A stretch of DNA of 41,641 bases from Syntrophus sp. (in: bacteria) (GCA_013824645.1 PNOF01000018.1:1-41641), one strand, 5' to 3'; positions 25,748 to 38,450 are shown, counted from the stretch's first letter. Translations and numbers: made by a program. The notes: generated by a model from the letters alone, not told the origin.

Positions 25748-25751
<4 letters not shown>
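24495..25751 (-). CDS. mtaD: 5-methylthioadenosine/S-adenosylhomocysteine deaminase
   Basis: 418 residues, an amidohydrolase barrel. INGHTHAAMTLFRGYADD holds the metal-binding His54 and His56. HMHLAET contributes another ligand histidine, and GTDGCASNNHLDI holds the conserved Asp. It deaminates MTA to methylthioinosine and SAH to S-inosylhomocysteine in the cytoplasm. The neighbouring phosphorylase would take the methylthioinosine onward, supporting MTA salvage. It overlaps both neighbours by 4 bases. Confidence 0.88.
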
Positions 25752-28512
<2,761 letters not shown>

Positions 28513-28587
28513 TTAGAATGTATCATATACCATACAATATTTTGTAGTCCAGAGAATTAAATTCCCTGCCTATGTGCGAAATTTCTC

Positions 28588-28614
28588 TTGACAAATTGCT
28601 CATATGAATATACT
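28588..28614 (+). promoter_or_regulatory. candidate promoter of secDF
   Basis: A perfect TTGACA (28588-28593) is followed by TATACT (28609-28614) with a 15-base spacer, or TACTTT with 17. It lies about 40 bases before the secD start. Confidence 0.5.
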
Positions 28615-28654
28615 TTTGCTAAGTTTTGCCTAATTCAGACAATGAGGTTAGCAC

Positions 28655-30250
28655 GTGTTTAAGTCGTTAAAACTTCGGTTTGTACTTATTTCTGTTTTTC
28701 TTGTGATATCTATTGTTTATTGCCTGCCCAATCTTTATGAACCGGGAGGCGATCTCAAAAAGTATCTTCCCTCCGACAAAATCCGACTGGGACTTGACTT
28801 GAAGGGAGGCATGCACCTTCTCCTTGAGCTTGACATGGTCAAGCTTATGCAGAATATGGTAGATAGGAAGTTTAACTCCTTGAAAGACACAATGATCAGC
28901 GATGGTGTTCGCTTTCTCGGTCTCGAGAAAAAAGAATTTTCCGTGATCGTTACAATACAGGCCGAGCAGAAAGAAAAGCTCTACAATCTTGTGGGGAGTA
29001 AATTCCCTGATTTAAAAGCGGGTGCTTCAAAAACCGATGGGGACAAAATCCATCTCGAATTCCTCTTACCCGAAAAAGAGTTGTCTGCAATAAAAGAGAA
29101 CGCTGTTAGTCAAGCCCTTGAAACGATACGGAACAGAATAGACCAGTTTGGAGTTTCTGAGCCGGTTATCGTAAAACAGGGTGAAAATCAGATCCTTGTT
29201 CAATTACCCGGTGTGAAAGACCCCCAGAGGGCATTGGACTTGATCGGAAAAACAGCCCAGCTTGAGTTTAAACTTGTTGACGAAGATAATATGATAAAGG
29301 TGCAGGCAAGCGGCATAGCGCCCGAAGGGAGCGAGCTGCTTACGATAAAGACGAAAAACAGAGAGACAGGTATCGGTACCACAACGCCGATACTGCTTAA
29401 AAAACAGAGTATCTTAACGGGTGACCTCCTGACCGATGCGAAAGTGAGAATCGGAGGAGATTTTGGTAATGAGCCCTATGTTGCCATAGAATTCAATAGT
29501 GAAGGCGCGAGACTTTTTGATCAGGTTACTGCAGCGAATACAGGAAAGAGATTGGCAATCATCCTCGATAATACCGTCTATTCAGCGCCGAATATCAAAG
29601 AAAGGATATCAGGCGGTAAGGCATCTATTACCGGTGGATTTACCATGGATGAAGCGAAGGACCTTGCCATTGTTCTCCGCGCAGGAGCCCTTCCGGCCCC
29701 CGTGAAGGTCATCCAGAATATCACCATAGGGCCGTCACTGGGCCAGGATTCTATCAAAAAGGGTTTGCAGGCATCAGCCCTCGGCGCCATCCTCGTTATT
29801 CTCTTCATGGTCTATTATTACAGACTGTCAGGGGTTGTTGCCGACATCGCTCTTTTTCTCAACCTTATTTATCTTCTGGGTGTCTTCAGCTTATTCAAAT
29901 TTACGATGACCCTTCCCGGTATAGCAGGTATTATTCTCACCATGGGAATCGGTGTTGACACAAACGTCATCATCTTTGAGAGAATCAGAGAAGAGCTGCG
30001 GCTTGGTAAAACAGTAAGAGCAGCTATTGATAGCGGTTATTCAAGAGCATGGCTCACCATTATCGATGCCCACGTTACGACGCTGATTACGACCGTTGTG
30101 CTTTTCATTTTCGGCACAGGCCCGATCAGGGGATTTGCCCTGACATTGAGCATCGGTATTGCCATAAACCTTTTCACTGCTGTCTTCGGATCGAAGATGA
30201 TCTTTGACTGGATCATTACAAAATACAAGCCAAGGAGTTTGAGCATATAA
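28655..30250 (+). CDS. secD: protein translocase subunit SecD
   Basis: 531 residues from a GTG start with GAGG upstream. There is one N-terminal membrane helix (about 7-25) and a periplasmic P1 domain starting at LGLDLKGGMHLLLELD. The C-terminal five-helix bundle (about 365-525) shows GIGVDTNVIIFERIREELR, the conserved motif linked to proton-driven function. It pulls secreted proteins across the membrane with SecF. The stop overlaps the secF start by one base. Confidence 0.96.
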   Translation: MFKSLKLRFVLISVFLVISIVYCLPNLYEPGGDLKKYLPSDKIRLGLDLKGGMHLLLELDMVKLMQNMVDRKFNSLKDTMISDGVRFLGLEKKEFSVIVTIQAEQKEKLYNLVGSKFPDLKAGASKTDGDKIHLEFLLPEKELSAIKENAVSQALETIRNRIDQFGVSEPVIVKQGENQILVQLPGVKDPQRALDLIGKTAQLEFKLVDEDNMIKVQASGIAPEGSELLTIKTKNRETGIGTTTPILLKKQSILTGDLLTDAKVRIGGDFGNEPYVAIEFNSEGARLFDQVTAANTGKRLAIILDNTVYSAPNIKERISGGKASITGGFTMDEAKDLAIVLRAGALPAPVKVIQNITIGPSLGQDSIKKGLQASALGAILVILFMVYYYRLSGVVADIALFLNLIYLLGVFSLFKFTMTLPGIAGIILTMGIGVDTNVIIFERIREELRLGKTVRAAIDSGYSRAWLTIIDAHVTTLITTVVLFIFGTGPIRGFALTLSIGIAINLFTAVFGSKMIFDWIITKYKPRSLSI

Positions 30251-31158
30251 TGGGGTTTCGTGAAATTATAAAAGGCACCAATATTGATTTTATCGGCTTG
30301 CGAAATAAGACATTTATTTTTTCTGCGGTACTTCTGCTGCTTGGTTGCATCGCTTTTGTAATGGTTTCCATGGGAAAGGCCAATCTCAGTGTCGATTTTA
30401 CCGGCGGCACGAATCTCCATCTCAGATTTCAGGAGACAATAGGTATCGGACAGCTTAGAAGCGCTTTAATGGACAACGGTATGCACGATGTGCAGATACA
30501 GGAAGTGAGCGGAACAAAAGAGTTTCTTGTTAAAACGAAGTTTTTTGATTCGGAAAAAGAGAAAGTCCAGGATAAGATTTTTCAGATATTATCAACACAA
30601 TTGCCGGGTAAGAAATATGATGTTTTAGAAAGCAACATGGTTGGTTCTGCTGTCGGTAATACCCTTAAACAGCATGCCATCATAGCGGTTGTCATATCTC
30701 TTATAGGAATAATCGTATATATTGCCTGGAGATTTACCTTTATATTTGGAGTTGCCGCTACTATTGCTACCTTCCATGATGTCCTTGTCATGATGGGTAT
30801 TTTTTATGTATTGGGCAGGGAAATGAACATTCTTTTTATTACTGCTCTTTTGACTATAGCAGGCTATTCGCTTACCGATACAATCGTTGTTTTTGACAGG
30901 ATTCGTGAAAATATGATGAAGATGAAAACGAGAGCAGATCTCGGGGCTGTTATAAACGCCAGCATTAATGAGGTCTTGAGCAGGACTATCATAACCTCTC
31001 TTACTGTCGTTCTTGTCATTGCCGCGCTCCTCTTTATCGGAGGTAAGGTACTTTTCGACTTTTCGCTGGCCCTTCTCATCGGCGTGTTCATCGGGACATA
31101 TTCTTCCATATTTGTAGCAAGCCCCCTTATTTTTCTCTGGAGAAAAAAACTCCGTTAA
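30250..31158 (+). CDS. secF: protein translocase subunit SecF
   Basis: 302 residues. There is an N-terminal membrane helix, then VDFTGGTNLHLRF and a periplasmic part. The C-terminal five-helix domain has GYSLTDTIVVFDRIREN (about 203-219), the paired motif to that of SecD. It forms the SecDF complex, a proton-driven aid to translocation. Confidence 0.96.
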   Translation: MGFREIIKGTNIDFIGLRNKTFIFSAVLLLLGCIAFVMVSMGKANLSVDFTGGTNLHLRFQETIGIGQLRSALMDNGMHDVQIQEVSGTKEFLVKTKFFDSEKEKVQDKIFQILSTQLPGKKYDVLESNMVGSAVGNTLKQHAIIAVVISLIGIIVYIAWRFTFIFGVAATIATFHDVLVMMGIFYVLGREMNILFITALLTIAGYSLTDTIVVFDRIRENMMKMKTRADLGAVINASINEVLSRTIITSLTVVLVIAALLFIGGKVLFDFSLALLIGVFIGTYSSIFVASPLIFLWRKKLR

Positions 31159-31234
31159 GATACATCGTTAATTATCAACCCGAGATATACATTGACTGCA
31201 GGGTCTTTTCTGGAAAACAATCCCGGAGGATTGC

Positions 31235-33469
31235 ATGAAGGCAAGCCTTGAAGATGTATTAAAAGAAAAAGAACAGGAACTCAAGCTCTACGAAAGGTTC
31301 TTACATCTAAAAACCTTTTGCAAAAAAAAAGTTTTCTCCGGTGTTAACCTTCCCCTTCAGCATCACGTCGAGATTTTAAAAGAGTTTCTGGAAAAGATTA
31401 TTCCCGATCCGAAGGACAGAACAGAAGAGATGTTTTCCGGAGAGATATTCGCCCTTCTCGGGACTCTCTATCTCCATGATGTCGGATTTATTAAAGGCTT
31501 TCCATGGTCCGTTAACAGGGAAATACTGGATTTTATTGACGGCAAAGGCAAAGAGATCTTTCTGAATTATGAAATAGGCAGGAAGTTGAATATACCTGAG
31601 AGCGCCATCGAGATCATCAATTATTTGAGCTATTCGCATATTGTCAGCAAAATACCCGCGGAATGGGAAATATCCGACAATGGCGCAAGGGCTATTATCC
31701 GGAACCCGATTACCTTAGAATCTATTTTCAATTTTACTCACCTCCTCGTCGATATTTTTTATTCCGACATCAGGCTTTTATCTCTCAGACGATATGAAGT
31801 GCCCCGGATGATTTTGAGGTCTGATGAGGCTATTATCGACATCGACAACAAGGAAGGAATCATAAATATACAATACAAAGCCATATCCCCTTATGAGATT
31901 CACGTATTAAAGAAGGCAAAAGGATATGTGGAAAATATGTTTGCACACCTTAAAAATAATGCAAACGGAAGGCTTGGACTTCAGTACAAGGAGATTATAT
32001 GGGATATTACCAGCGATTTTTCTTATGATGCTCCTGGAGAACTGGTGATTTCTCAGGATAATGAGATCGGGGCTCCTCCATCGGGAAGATGGGATGAATC
32101 GGCGATGATATTAGACAGGCTTTTTGATTATGGATATGCCATGGTTATCGGTGATGCCTGTTCGGGCAAGACGACAGTATTGAAGTCTTTTGTGGCGCCG
32201 CAGTTACTTCATGTGAGTCCCAATGTGTTTTACTGTGAAATATGGTCTCATGCGACCAGCGAAATAGGGGATGTAATCAGCCAAAAGCTTAAACATGAAC
32301 GCTATGGAAAACTTGATATTGTCTCTCTCTGCAAGAAGCTCCTGGAGGAGGCTCCCTGTTTTATTATCCTTGATGCAGCGGAACGATTTGCTTTGTTGAG
32401 TGTGGCGGAGAGAGAAAAATTGGAAAGGTTTATTGATTTCTGTATGGGAGAGAAAAATATATATCTCCTTGTCTGCGGTAATAAGGAATCTTTTTTAGAT
32501 TGGCATCAACTGTTTCACGGAATCAATTCTTCAGCATTCTACGAAATAAAAGCTATGGAAGGAAAACGTTCAGAGATAAATGAGCACCTTAAAAAGACAT
32601 TAGAGGACCTCCTGCCGCAGCTGAATGATACCTCTGAATTCAGATTAATGATGGCGGCTCTTATTGATACACATGAAAAGATGCTTACAAGGTATACATT
32701 AGAAGAAATAATGCGTGCAACCTCTCTCCCCGGGGAAACCATCATTTCATACATTACCGCCATGAAAGAAAAGAAGATTCTGAGAGAGACGGAGTTTCAG
32801 GGAAGGACCTACTATTCGTTAGCGAACAGGCATCTTGAGGAGCCCCTCTATGCCTTATTGCACCTTGATGTTTTTGAGGAAAAGAAAAAGATACAGAATA
32901 TGCTCAATCATTTCATCGGCACTGAAAGCTTTCTTGACGATGAATCATTGATGCTCGTCGATGCGTTAAAGGAACAGATGGTATTCACAAAGGAAGAGAT
33001 CGGCCTCATTCTTGGAAGTCTCCTTGCTCATCAAAAGGATGGTACGTATTTTTTTACGAAGGCAAAAAAAGACGGGCAGGGGATTAGTATCCAGCCAATC
33101 CTGAGACTGCTCCATACTGATGATGCTGTCGCCAGGACAAAAGCAGTACAACTCCTTGCAGATATAGGCGACAAGGAGATGGTAAACCCCTTGCTGCGCC
33201 ATTTGAAAAAGGAAGATATTCCCGAAGTGAAAGACCTTATCGTTAAAGCCGTAGGTCTTACAGGAAAGAAAAAGGCAATCATTGCCATTATCAATATCCT
33301 CAGGGAAATAGGCGATAGCGCATTAAGACTGAGCGCTATTGAATATTTTTATTCCATATCAGATGGTGATGGTCGCCGGATGCTCCTTGCTATTAAAGAA
33401 ACCGAGGAGGATCTATCAATTGTCTACAAGATAGATCAACTGCTCTCTAATCCGGAGGAATCCGGGTAA
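31235..33469 (+). CDS. HD-domain, P-loop NTPase and HEAT-repeat multidomain protein
   Basis: 744 residues. The N-terminal part (about 25-230) looks like a divergent HD domain: QHHVEIL (His43/His44) and [11 protein letters not shown] (His81-Asp82), a pair typical of metal-dependent HD proteins. A P-loop follows, [15 protein letters not shown] (Walker A about 304-312), with [11 protein letters not shown] as Walker B (about 375-383), resembling STAND NTPases. A winged-helix-like segment (about 490-545) comes next, and HEAT-like repeats fill about 620-735. Similar HD-STAND-repeat layouts suggest sensing or conflict systems, but no exact family is recognised. A GGAGG ribosome-binding site is present. 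The 3' end overlaps convergent serS by 23 bases. Confidence 0.75.
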   Translation: MKASLEDVLKEKEQELKLYERFLHLKTFCKKKVFSGVNLPLQHHVEILKEFLEKIIPDPKDRTEEMFSGEIFALLGTLYLHDVGFIKGFPWSVNREILDFIDGKGKEIFLNYEIGRKLNIPESAIEIINYLSYSHIVSKIPAEWEISDNGARAIIRNPITLESIFNFTHLLVDIFYSDIRLLSLRRYEVPRMILRSDEAIIDIDNKEGIINIQYKAISPYEIHVLKKAKGYVENMFAHLKNNANGRLGLQYKEIIWDITSDFSYDAPGELVISQDNEIGAPPSGRWDESAMILDRLFDYGYAMVIGDACSGKTTVLKSFVAPQLLHVSPNVFYCEIWSHATSEIGDVISQKLKHERYGKLDIVSLCKKLLEEAPCFIILDAAERFALLSVAEREKLERFIDFCMGEKNIYLLVCGNKESFLDWHQLFHGINSSAFYEIKAMEGKRSEINEHLKKTLEDLLPQLNDTSEFRLMMAALIDTHEKMLTRYTLEEIMRATSLPGETIISYITAMKEKKILRETEFQGRTYYSLANRHLEEPLYALLHLDVFEEKKKIQNMLNHFIGTESFLDDESLMLVDALKEQMVFTKEEIGLILGSLLAHQKDGTYFFTKAKKDGQGISIQPILRLLHTDDAVARTKAVQLLADIGDKEMVNPLLRHLKKEDIPEVKDLIVKAVGLTGKKKAIIAIINILREIGDSALRLSAIEYFYSISDGDGRRMLLAIKETEEDLSIVYKIDQLLSNPEESG

Positions 33470-34721
33470 TTCCGTGCATATAGGGTCTCAATACTTCCGG
33501 CACTGTTATGAAGCCGTCTTTTGTCTGAAAGTTTTCCATAACCGCCATAACCGTCCTTCCTATAGCAAGACCTGATCCGTTCAGGGTATGCAGGAGATCA
33601 ATTTTTCCGTTTGATTTTCTGTACCTGATTTTTGCTCTCCGTGCCTGAAATGATTCAAAGTTGCTGCAGGAGGATATTTCCCGGTAGATATTTTGTCCCG
33701 GAAGCCAAACTTCTATGTCGTATGTTTTTGCAGAGGAAAACCCGATGTCACCGGTACACAAAAGGGAAACCCGGTAGTGGATGTTCAGTTTTTTCAGCAC
33801 ATCTTCGGCATCGAGGAGCAAACCCTCAAGCTCATTATAGGAATTATCGGGGTGGGCAAATTTGACGAGTTCCACTTTATTAAACTGATGCTGCCGCGTT
33901 AAACCGCGTGTATCTTTGCCGTGTGCCCCTGCTTCTTTCCTGAAGCAGGGTGTGTATGCAACGAATTTAATAGGAAGCTCTTCTTCTTTCAGGATTTCAT
34001 TGCTGTAGATATTTGTCACAGGGACTTCGGCGGTGGGAATGAGGAAATAATCAAGACCTTCAAGGCGAAAGAGTTCTTCTTCGAATTTCGGTAACTGCCC
34101 GGTGCCGGTCATGGACTCGCGGTTTACCATGAAGGGCGGGAGGACTTCTGTGTAACCGTGTTCCCTGGTGTGAAGGTCGAGCATGAAATTGATGAGGGAA
34201 CGTTCGAGGAGCGCGCCGTATGATTTGTAGAGGGTAAACCGTGATCCTGTAATCTTGGCAGCCCTTTTAAAATCAAGGATATCGAGCTTTTCTCCCAGGT
34301 CCCAGTGCGGGATAGGTTCAAAATCGTAGGATGGTTTCTCACCCCAGGTTTTGACCACTTTATTGTCTTCGTCTCCATTCCCTATGGGAACCGATTCATG
34401 GGGAAGGTTAGGGATGACGAGGGTCATATCTTCCCATCCTTTCTCGATGACCTTCAGTTCTTCTTCGCTGCTGCTTATTTTTTTCCCCAGCGCTTTCAGG
34501 TGTTCTATCTTTTCCGCAGGGGTTGCCCCGGTTTTCCTTGATTTGGCAATTTCATCGGAGAGGGCATTCTTTTCGTTTTTCAACTTCTCCGATTCCTGAA
34601 TGAGTTTTCTTCTTTTTTCATCAAGGCTGACGAGCCTGCCCGTATCAAAGGCAGCGCCTCTTTTTTTGAGACTTTCTTCTACGATACCAATATTTTCTCT
34701 GATGAGTTTTGGATCAATCAT
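33447..34721 (-). CDS. serS: seryl-tRNA synthetase
   Basis: 424 residues. The N-terminal antiparallel coiled coil (about 25-100) binds the long variable arm of tRNA-Ser. The class II catalytic core follows, with motif 2 [21 protein letters not shown] and motif 3 [19 protein letters not shown]. It charges tRNA-Ser, and tRNA-Sec if selenocysteine is used. It is the last gene of the operon and directly follows the GerMN gene. Confidence 0.96.
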   Translation of the reverse strand: MIDPKLIRENIGIVEESLKKRGAAFDTGRLVSLDEKRRKLIQESEKLKNEKNALSDEIAKSRKTGATPAEKIEHLKALGKKISSSEEELKVIEKGWEDMTLVIPNLPHESVPIGNGDEDNKVVKTWGEKPSYDFEPIPHWDLGEKLDILDFKRAAKITGSRFTLYKSYGALLERSLINFMLDLHTREHGYTEVLPPFMVNRESMTGTGQLPKFEEELFRLEGLDYFLIPTAEVPVTNIYSNEILKEEELPIKFVAYTPCFRKEAGAHGKDTRGLTRQHQFNKVELVKFAHPDNSYNELEGLLLDAEDVLKKLNIHYRVSLLCTGDIGFSSAKTYDIEVWLPGQNIYREISSCSNFESFQARRAKIRYRKSNGKIDLLHTLNGSGLAIGRTVMAVMENFQTKDGFITVPEVLRPYMHGITRIPPD

Positions 34722-35306
34722 TTAATCCTCCAGCAGATCTTTATTAAATTCTATCGGTTTATAGGTATAGACCGTACCGTTCAGCGTATAGGATGGCTGC
34801 CCCTCAACAAGGAACTGCACTTTGTTGGCATTCCTGAAGCTTCCCAGAAAAGAGTTTACAATTGAGAATGTTTTAAGGATCTCCGCCATGGGTGAAATTT
34901 TCCCCTCTGCAATATCTTTCGAGAAGTTGAGATACATAATATTGTCGGAATCCACAACAAGATCATTCAATGTCAGCGTTTCGGGGATACTCTTCAGTGA
35001 CTTCAGACTCTTTATAATAAGATCCCCTTTTTCTTTATCGCTCAGAGCGTTCTTGATGTCAATTTTCTTTTCCACAAGTTTGCTGAAACCTGCCGGATAG
35101 TAGACCGATAGAGTCTCCTTCGGAACGATGGTGATGATTTGCTGCGGTTTTTTCGTCCATAGGTCCCTGTAATGATATCCTAAGGCGACTATTGCAAGGA
35201 TGATGACAACAATCAGTATGATGATGAGGTATTGATTCTGCTTTGGTTCTTTTTCAAACTTCTGGTATTGCTGGACATAGATATTGGGCATCTTTTTCTT
35301 ACTCAT
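34722..35306 (-). CDS. GerMN-domain membrane protein
   Basis: 194 residues. A cytoplasmic basic tail (1-25) and a single membrane helix (about 26-46, YLIIILIVVIILAIVALGYH) precede an outside GerMN domain (about 65-190). The pattern LSVYYPAG, ETLTLNDLVV, MYLNFSKDI, IVNSFLGSF and VQFLVEGQP fits the domain. GerMN domains occur in GerM and lipoproteins such as LpqB, and may bind a ligand or partner in the periplasm. The specific role is unknown. It overlaps the isochorismatase-family gene by 8 bases. Confidence 0.8.
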   Translation of the reverse strand: MSKKKMPNIYVQQYQKFEKEPKQNQYLIIILIVVIILAIVALGYHYRDLWTKKPQQIITIVPKETLSVYYPAGFSKLVEKKIDIKNALSDKEKGDLIIKSLKSLKSIPETLTLNDLVVDSDNIMYLNFSKDIAEGKISPMAEILKTFSIVNSFLGSFRNANKVQFLVEGQPSYTLNGTVYTYKPIEFNKDLLED

Positions 35307-35871
35307 TTGCAGAATCCCCCGATGCCTCTTTCAGGAACTCTTTTGCCTTCATGACCCTCAAGAGAGGATAAATAGCGGAGTTTCTGTATGCATCGACAAA
35401 GTGCTCATGAATCTCCTTTTTGAACGCGGCGCTCATATCTTCCAGGATGATTGTATAAAAATCATTACAGAGGGCATCAAAGGCCGTGGCGAGGACGCAG
35501 AAATGGGTATTGATGCCGCAGACGGCAACGGTATCGATGTCTAAAGTTCTCAGGGTCTGGTCCAGATCGGTTTTGAAGAAGGCGCTGAACCTGCGCTTAT
35601 CCAGGATGATGTCTGTTGTTTCCGGTTCCAGATCGGACAAGGGTTTTGTGCCTTCCGTTCCCCGGATTGCATGGGGCTTCATCCGGCCCTTGAAGATGAA
35701 ATCCTTTTCCAGAAAGCTGTCACAGGCAAATATAACCGGTATTGAGAGGGCCCGGCATTTTTTTAAGGTGTCCCGTACAAGGGGTATGATCTTCTCGTCT
35801 TCCCGATCACCCTTCCTCTCTTTACTATAGTTGCCTTCGAGCATATCGACGATGATGACGGCAGGTTTCAT
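35299..35871 (-). CDS. isochorismatase-family cysteine hydrolase
   Basis: 190 residues. The catalytic triad is visible: Asp9 in VIIVDM, Lys92 in LDKRRFSAF and Cys125 in GINTHFCVLATAFDA, where a cis-peptide glycine normally precedes. The family includes nicotinamidases and isochorismatases. Nicotinamidase is plausible but the substrate cannot be read. It overlaps the tatD stop by 4 bases and the GerMN gene by 8. Confidence 0.85.
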   Translation of the reverse strand: MKPAVIIVDMLEGNYSKERKGDREDEKIIPLVRDTLKKCRALSIPVIFACDSFLEKDFIFKGRMKPHAIRGTEGTKPLSDLEPETTDIILDKRRFSAFFKTDLDQTLRTLDIDTVAVCGINTHFCVLATAFDALCNDFYTIILEDMSAAFKKEIHEHFVDAYRNSAIYPLLRVMKAKEFLKEASGDSANE

Positions 35872-36653
35872 AATGTGCCCCCGTTGGCCTTCTCTAAAAA
35901 GAGTTTCACGAAATTTTTATTAATCATTAATGCAAGTTCTTCTTTGTCTTTGTTTCTGATGGCGGCCATCTTTTCAATGGTGAGCTTAACAAAGTGAGGG
36001 ACATTGCGTTTTCCTCTGTGGGGATGAGGCGTGAGAAAGGGGGCGTCGGTCTCGGCGAGTATCCGGTCGTCAGGGATATACCCCACAACCTTCATAAGCT
36101 CTTCATTATTTTTGTATGTGATTGTCCCTGGTATGGATATATAAAAGCCCATATCAAGAAACCTTTTAGCATAGTCCAGGTCGTAGGAATAACAGTGGAT
36201 TACTCCGCCCTGTGGGCTTCGGTAAGTATCCTTGAGGATCTCCAGGGTCTCTTCCCTGGCGCTCCGGGAATGGACAATAATAGGCATGCAGACTTCCTGC
36301 GCCAGCTTCAGCTGTTCTCTGAAGGCCCTGATCTGGACATCTTTCGGAGAGTAGTTTTTAAAGAAATCGAGACCGACTTCTCCATAGCCTACTATTTTTG
36401 GATGTTTCGCAAAGAGCCTTATCTTATCGGCAACGGCCGGATTAAACTCTGCGCCGTTGTGGGGGTGTATACCCATTGCGCCGTAGACAGCAGGGTATTT
36501 ATCAACGATCCCGATGACCTTATCAAAGTATGATTCTTCGGTGCCGACGGTGAGCATGTATTGAAGACCCTCTTGCAGGGATTTTTGAATAACGGCATCT
36601 CTGTCCTTATCGAATGATTCCATTTCAAGATGGCAGTGGGAGTCAACGTACAT
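35868..36653 (-). CDS. tatD: TatD-family metal-dependent hydrolase
   Basis: 261 residues, TIM-barrel amidohydrolase. VDSHCHLEM (His6, His8) and GEVGLDFFK supply metal ligands, VHSR and GGVIHCYS follow, and LAETDAPFLTPHPHRGKRN is the C-terminal signature. It is a cytoplasmic 3' to 5' DNase in the E. coli homologue. It is the first gene of the serS operon. The ribosome-binding site is weak. Confidence 0.93.
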   Translation of the reverse strand: MYVDSHCHLEMESFDKDRDAVIQKSLQEGLQYMLTVGTEESYFDKVIGIVDKYPAVYGAMGIHPHNGAEFNPAVADKIRLFAKHPKIVGYGEVGLDFFKNYSPKDVQIRAFREQLKLAQEVCMPIIVHSRSAREETLEILKDTYRSPQGGVIHCYSYDLDYAKRFLDMGFYISIPGTITYKNNEELMKVVGYIPDDRILAETDAPFLTPHPHRGKRNVPHFVKLTIEKMAAIRNKDKEELALMINKNFVKLFLEKANGGTL

Positions 36654-36768
36654 GGTTCTCTTATAACATATTCTGCCTGGCCGTTCAATGACAGCCGCAG
36701 TGCGGCAAACGGAGCGGTTATGAATAACAGTTGCGCAAATCCTGTATTCGATATACTCTGACTTAAGA

Positions 36769-37755
36769 ATGCTGCCTGAGAAAAGAAAGAAAAAAGAGAA
36801 GCCTGCCGGTATCTCGGAGAAGGTAACCCGCCTCTTGGAGCTCTATTCCATTATTGCGGAAAACAGATACCCCTCCATTGATTCCCTCGTAGCGCACTTT
36901 GGTGTGACCCGCAGGACTGTCCACCGCTATCTGGAGATTATCAGGGCCATCGATGCTATTGACTTTGACCCGGATCGGAAGGGCTATTTCTTCGCCTCCG
37001 GCAGCCGTCTGAAAAAGCTCGTTATCTCCAGAGATGATCTGGCGACCCTCCTGACCACAGGTGAGGCCGTGTCTCATCTCGGAAAGACCTTCCAGAATAA
37101 TTTTCAGAAGCTCACTGAAAGGATGTTTGCAGGGGCTTCGAAGATTTCCCCGGAAGGAAAACTTCCCATCATTGTGCGGACGCCCAATACCGTGCAGGGC
37201 GGCAAGCTGGAGGAGTGTTTAAGTGTTCTCCCTGTCTGCATTCAGGAAAAGCGCTCTGTCGATATTATTTACCACACACGGGGCCAGTCTCAGGAAACAA
37301 CGCGGACCGTTGATCCCTATGGTCTGGTCCTCTATGAAGGTGTCTGGATACTCATCGGCTATTGCAATCTCAGAAAACAGATACGGAGCTTTGCCCTCGA
37401 CAGGATCGTCCGTATCGAGGGCCGCAACCGCTATTTTGCGACCCGTGACGACTTTAACCTCGAAGAATACCTCTCCCATACCTGGGGCATCATCGACGGT
37501 GAAGAGGCCAGTGTTGTGGTGCGATTCACAAAGGATGCCGCCGATTATATCCTTCGCAGAGACTCCTGGCACCCCTCGGAAAAAAGAAAGATCCTCCCGG
37601 GTGGAGGCGTGGAACTTCAGTTCGCTGTGGCAGGCACTCTTGAGATTAAAAAATGGATCTATTCCTGGCTTCCCCATGTGGAAGTCATAAAACCCCTCTC
37701 TCTTCGTAGACAAATCCACAAAGAATTAGCTCAAGCCGCCGCATCCCATTTATAA
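36769..37755 (+). CDS. WYL-domain transcriptional regulator
   Basis: 328 residues. The N-terminal winged helix (about 15-75) holds SIDSLVAHFGVTRRTVHRYLE. The WYL domain (about 165-235) holds YGLVLYEGVWILIGYCNLR and an RSFALDRI motif. A WCX-type C-terminal part follows (about 250-325). WYL proteins bind single-stranded DNA or small ligands and often control DNA damage or defence genes. It has no clear ribosome-binding site. The two small genes downstream and the inverted repeat at 37772 are plausible targets. Confidence 0.88.
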   Translation: MLPEKRKKKEKPAGISEKVTRLLELYSIIAENRYPSIDSLVAHFGVTRRTVHRYLEIIRAIDAIDFDPDRKGYFFASGSRLKKLVISRDDLATLLTTGEAVSHLGKTFQNNFQKLTERMFAGASKISPEGKLPIIVRTPNTVQGGKLEECLSVLPVCIQEKRSVDIIYHTRGQSQETTRTVDPYGLVLYEGVWILIGYCNLRKQIRSFALDRIVRIEGRNRYFATRDDFNLEEYLSHTWGIIDGEEASVVVRFTKDAADYILRRDSWHPSEKRKILPGGGVELQFAVAGTLEIKKWIYSWLPHVEVIKPLSLRRQIHKELAQAAASHL

Positions 37756-37771
37756 ATAAAATTTATTACCG

Positions 37772-37789
37772 GTGACATACTGTTGTCAC
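37772..37789 (+). promoter_or_regulatory. inverted repeat, candidate operator
   Basis: GTGACA (37772-37777) and TGTCAC (37784-37789) are separated by 6 bases. The site lies 52 to 69 bases before the start codon at 37841 and may be bound by the WYL regulator or another dimeric regulator. TATACT (37800-37805) is a possible -10 box. Confidence 0.4.
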
Positions 37790-37840
37790 ACCCACCCCTT
37801 ATACTATCTCTATCAAATGCGATAAAAGGAGTATATGACC

Positions 37841-38053
37841 ATGATATGTCAGACGGCAGAGAAAAAAAGAACAACAGACCTTGATGCATTAACGGAAGAT
37901 CAGTGGGCGGATATCGACAGGCTCCTCATGATAGTCTGGAAAACAAAGCCCACCAACTGTTCTGTAAAGAGCGGCTTCTTCGAAGAAAGACACTGCACCG
38001 ATGAACCTGAGGAATCTTTTTGCTATGATTTCCAACAGGCCTGCGGATTATGA
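37841..38053 (+). CDS. small cysteine-rich hypothetical protein
   Basis: 70 residues from the ATG at 37841, which has a 9-base spacing from AAAGGAG. An ATG at 37835 lies too near the same site. It has five cysteines, three close to the end (HCTDEPEESFCYDFQQACGL), and is acidic. No family is recognised. Overlap with the next gene's leader suggests joint expression. Confidence 0.55.
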   Translation: MICQTAEKKRTTDLDALTEDQWADIDRLLMIVWKTKPTNCSVKSGFFEERHCTDEPEESFCYDFQQACGL

Positions 38054-38064
38054 AAGGAGGACAA

Positions 38065-38295
38065 ATGGCAATTCAAGCGATGGAACGCGATAGCACAGGG
38101 AAGGGATGGCTCGAACTCACAGAAGAAGAAAAGGCCGACATGATGAGGGTTATCGATGAATGCGAATTTGTCAGTATGGTCCTGAAATACAAAGGTCCCC
38201 TGATGCCGGAGGATCTGGTGCAGGAGCTGACTTGGCAGAACACGATAAACCTGGAAATCATCTCGCAGGTCATGCAAAGCGTGTCGAGGGGTTAG
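38065..38295 (+). CDS. small hypothetical protein
   Basis: 76 residues from ATG 38065, chosen because AAAGGAGG ends 4 bases upstream. An in-frame ATG at 38050 lies before that site. It is acidic and helical (LELTEEEKADMMRVIDECEF at about 17-36). The pair with the preceding gene, behind a WYL regulator, may form a small regulated unit. The function is unknown. Confidence 0.55.
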   Translation: MAIQAMERDSTGKGWLELTEEEKADMMRVIDECEFVSMVLKYKGPLMPEDLVQELTWQNTINLEIISQVMQSVSRG

Positions 38296-38345
38296 AAGAA
38301 GAAAAAAAATCGATACAGCACGACCTTAGAGAGATGTTGCCCTTG

Positions 38346-38367
38346 AAGGCGATCCCCGGCCTTTTTT
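38346..38367 (+). terminator. weak rho-independent terminator
   Basis: AAGGC (38346-38350) pairs with GCCTT (38359-38363), loop of 8, and a run of six T covers 38362-38367. It lies 50 bases after the small gene at 38065-38295. Confidence 0.4.
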
Positions 38368-38411
38368 GCTCGATGCCCTATGCCCTCTGCGATTTTGCTG
38401 ATTTTAAATAA

Positions 38412-38440
38412 TTATTAGCAGGGCTGCCTTGTGATACAAT
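38412..38440 (+). promoter_or_regulatory. candidate promoter of the methyltransferase gene
   Basis: TTATTA (38412-38417), 17 bases, TACAAT (38435-38440). The -35 box is weak. The start site would fall almost on the ATG at 38451. Confidence 0.3.
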
Positions 38441-38450
38441 ATACATTGAT

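Noticed and set aside
35994..36533. 179-codon plus-strand open frame
   Set aside because: Antisense to tatD.
38160..38411. 83-codon plus-strand open frame overlapping the small gene at 38065
   Set aside because: It has no ribosome-binding site and its first half is out of frame with the better-supported gene. A frameshifted tail cannot be excluded.
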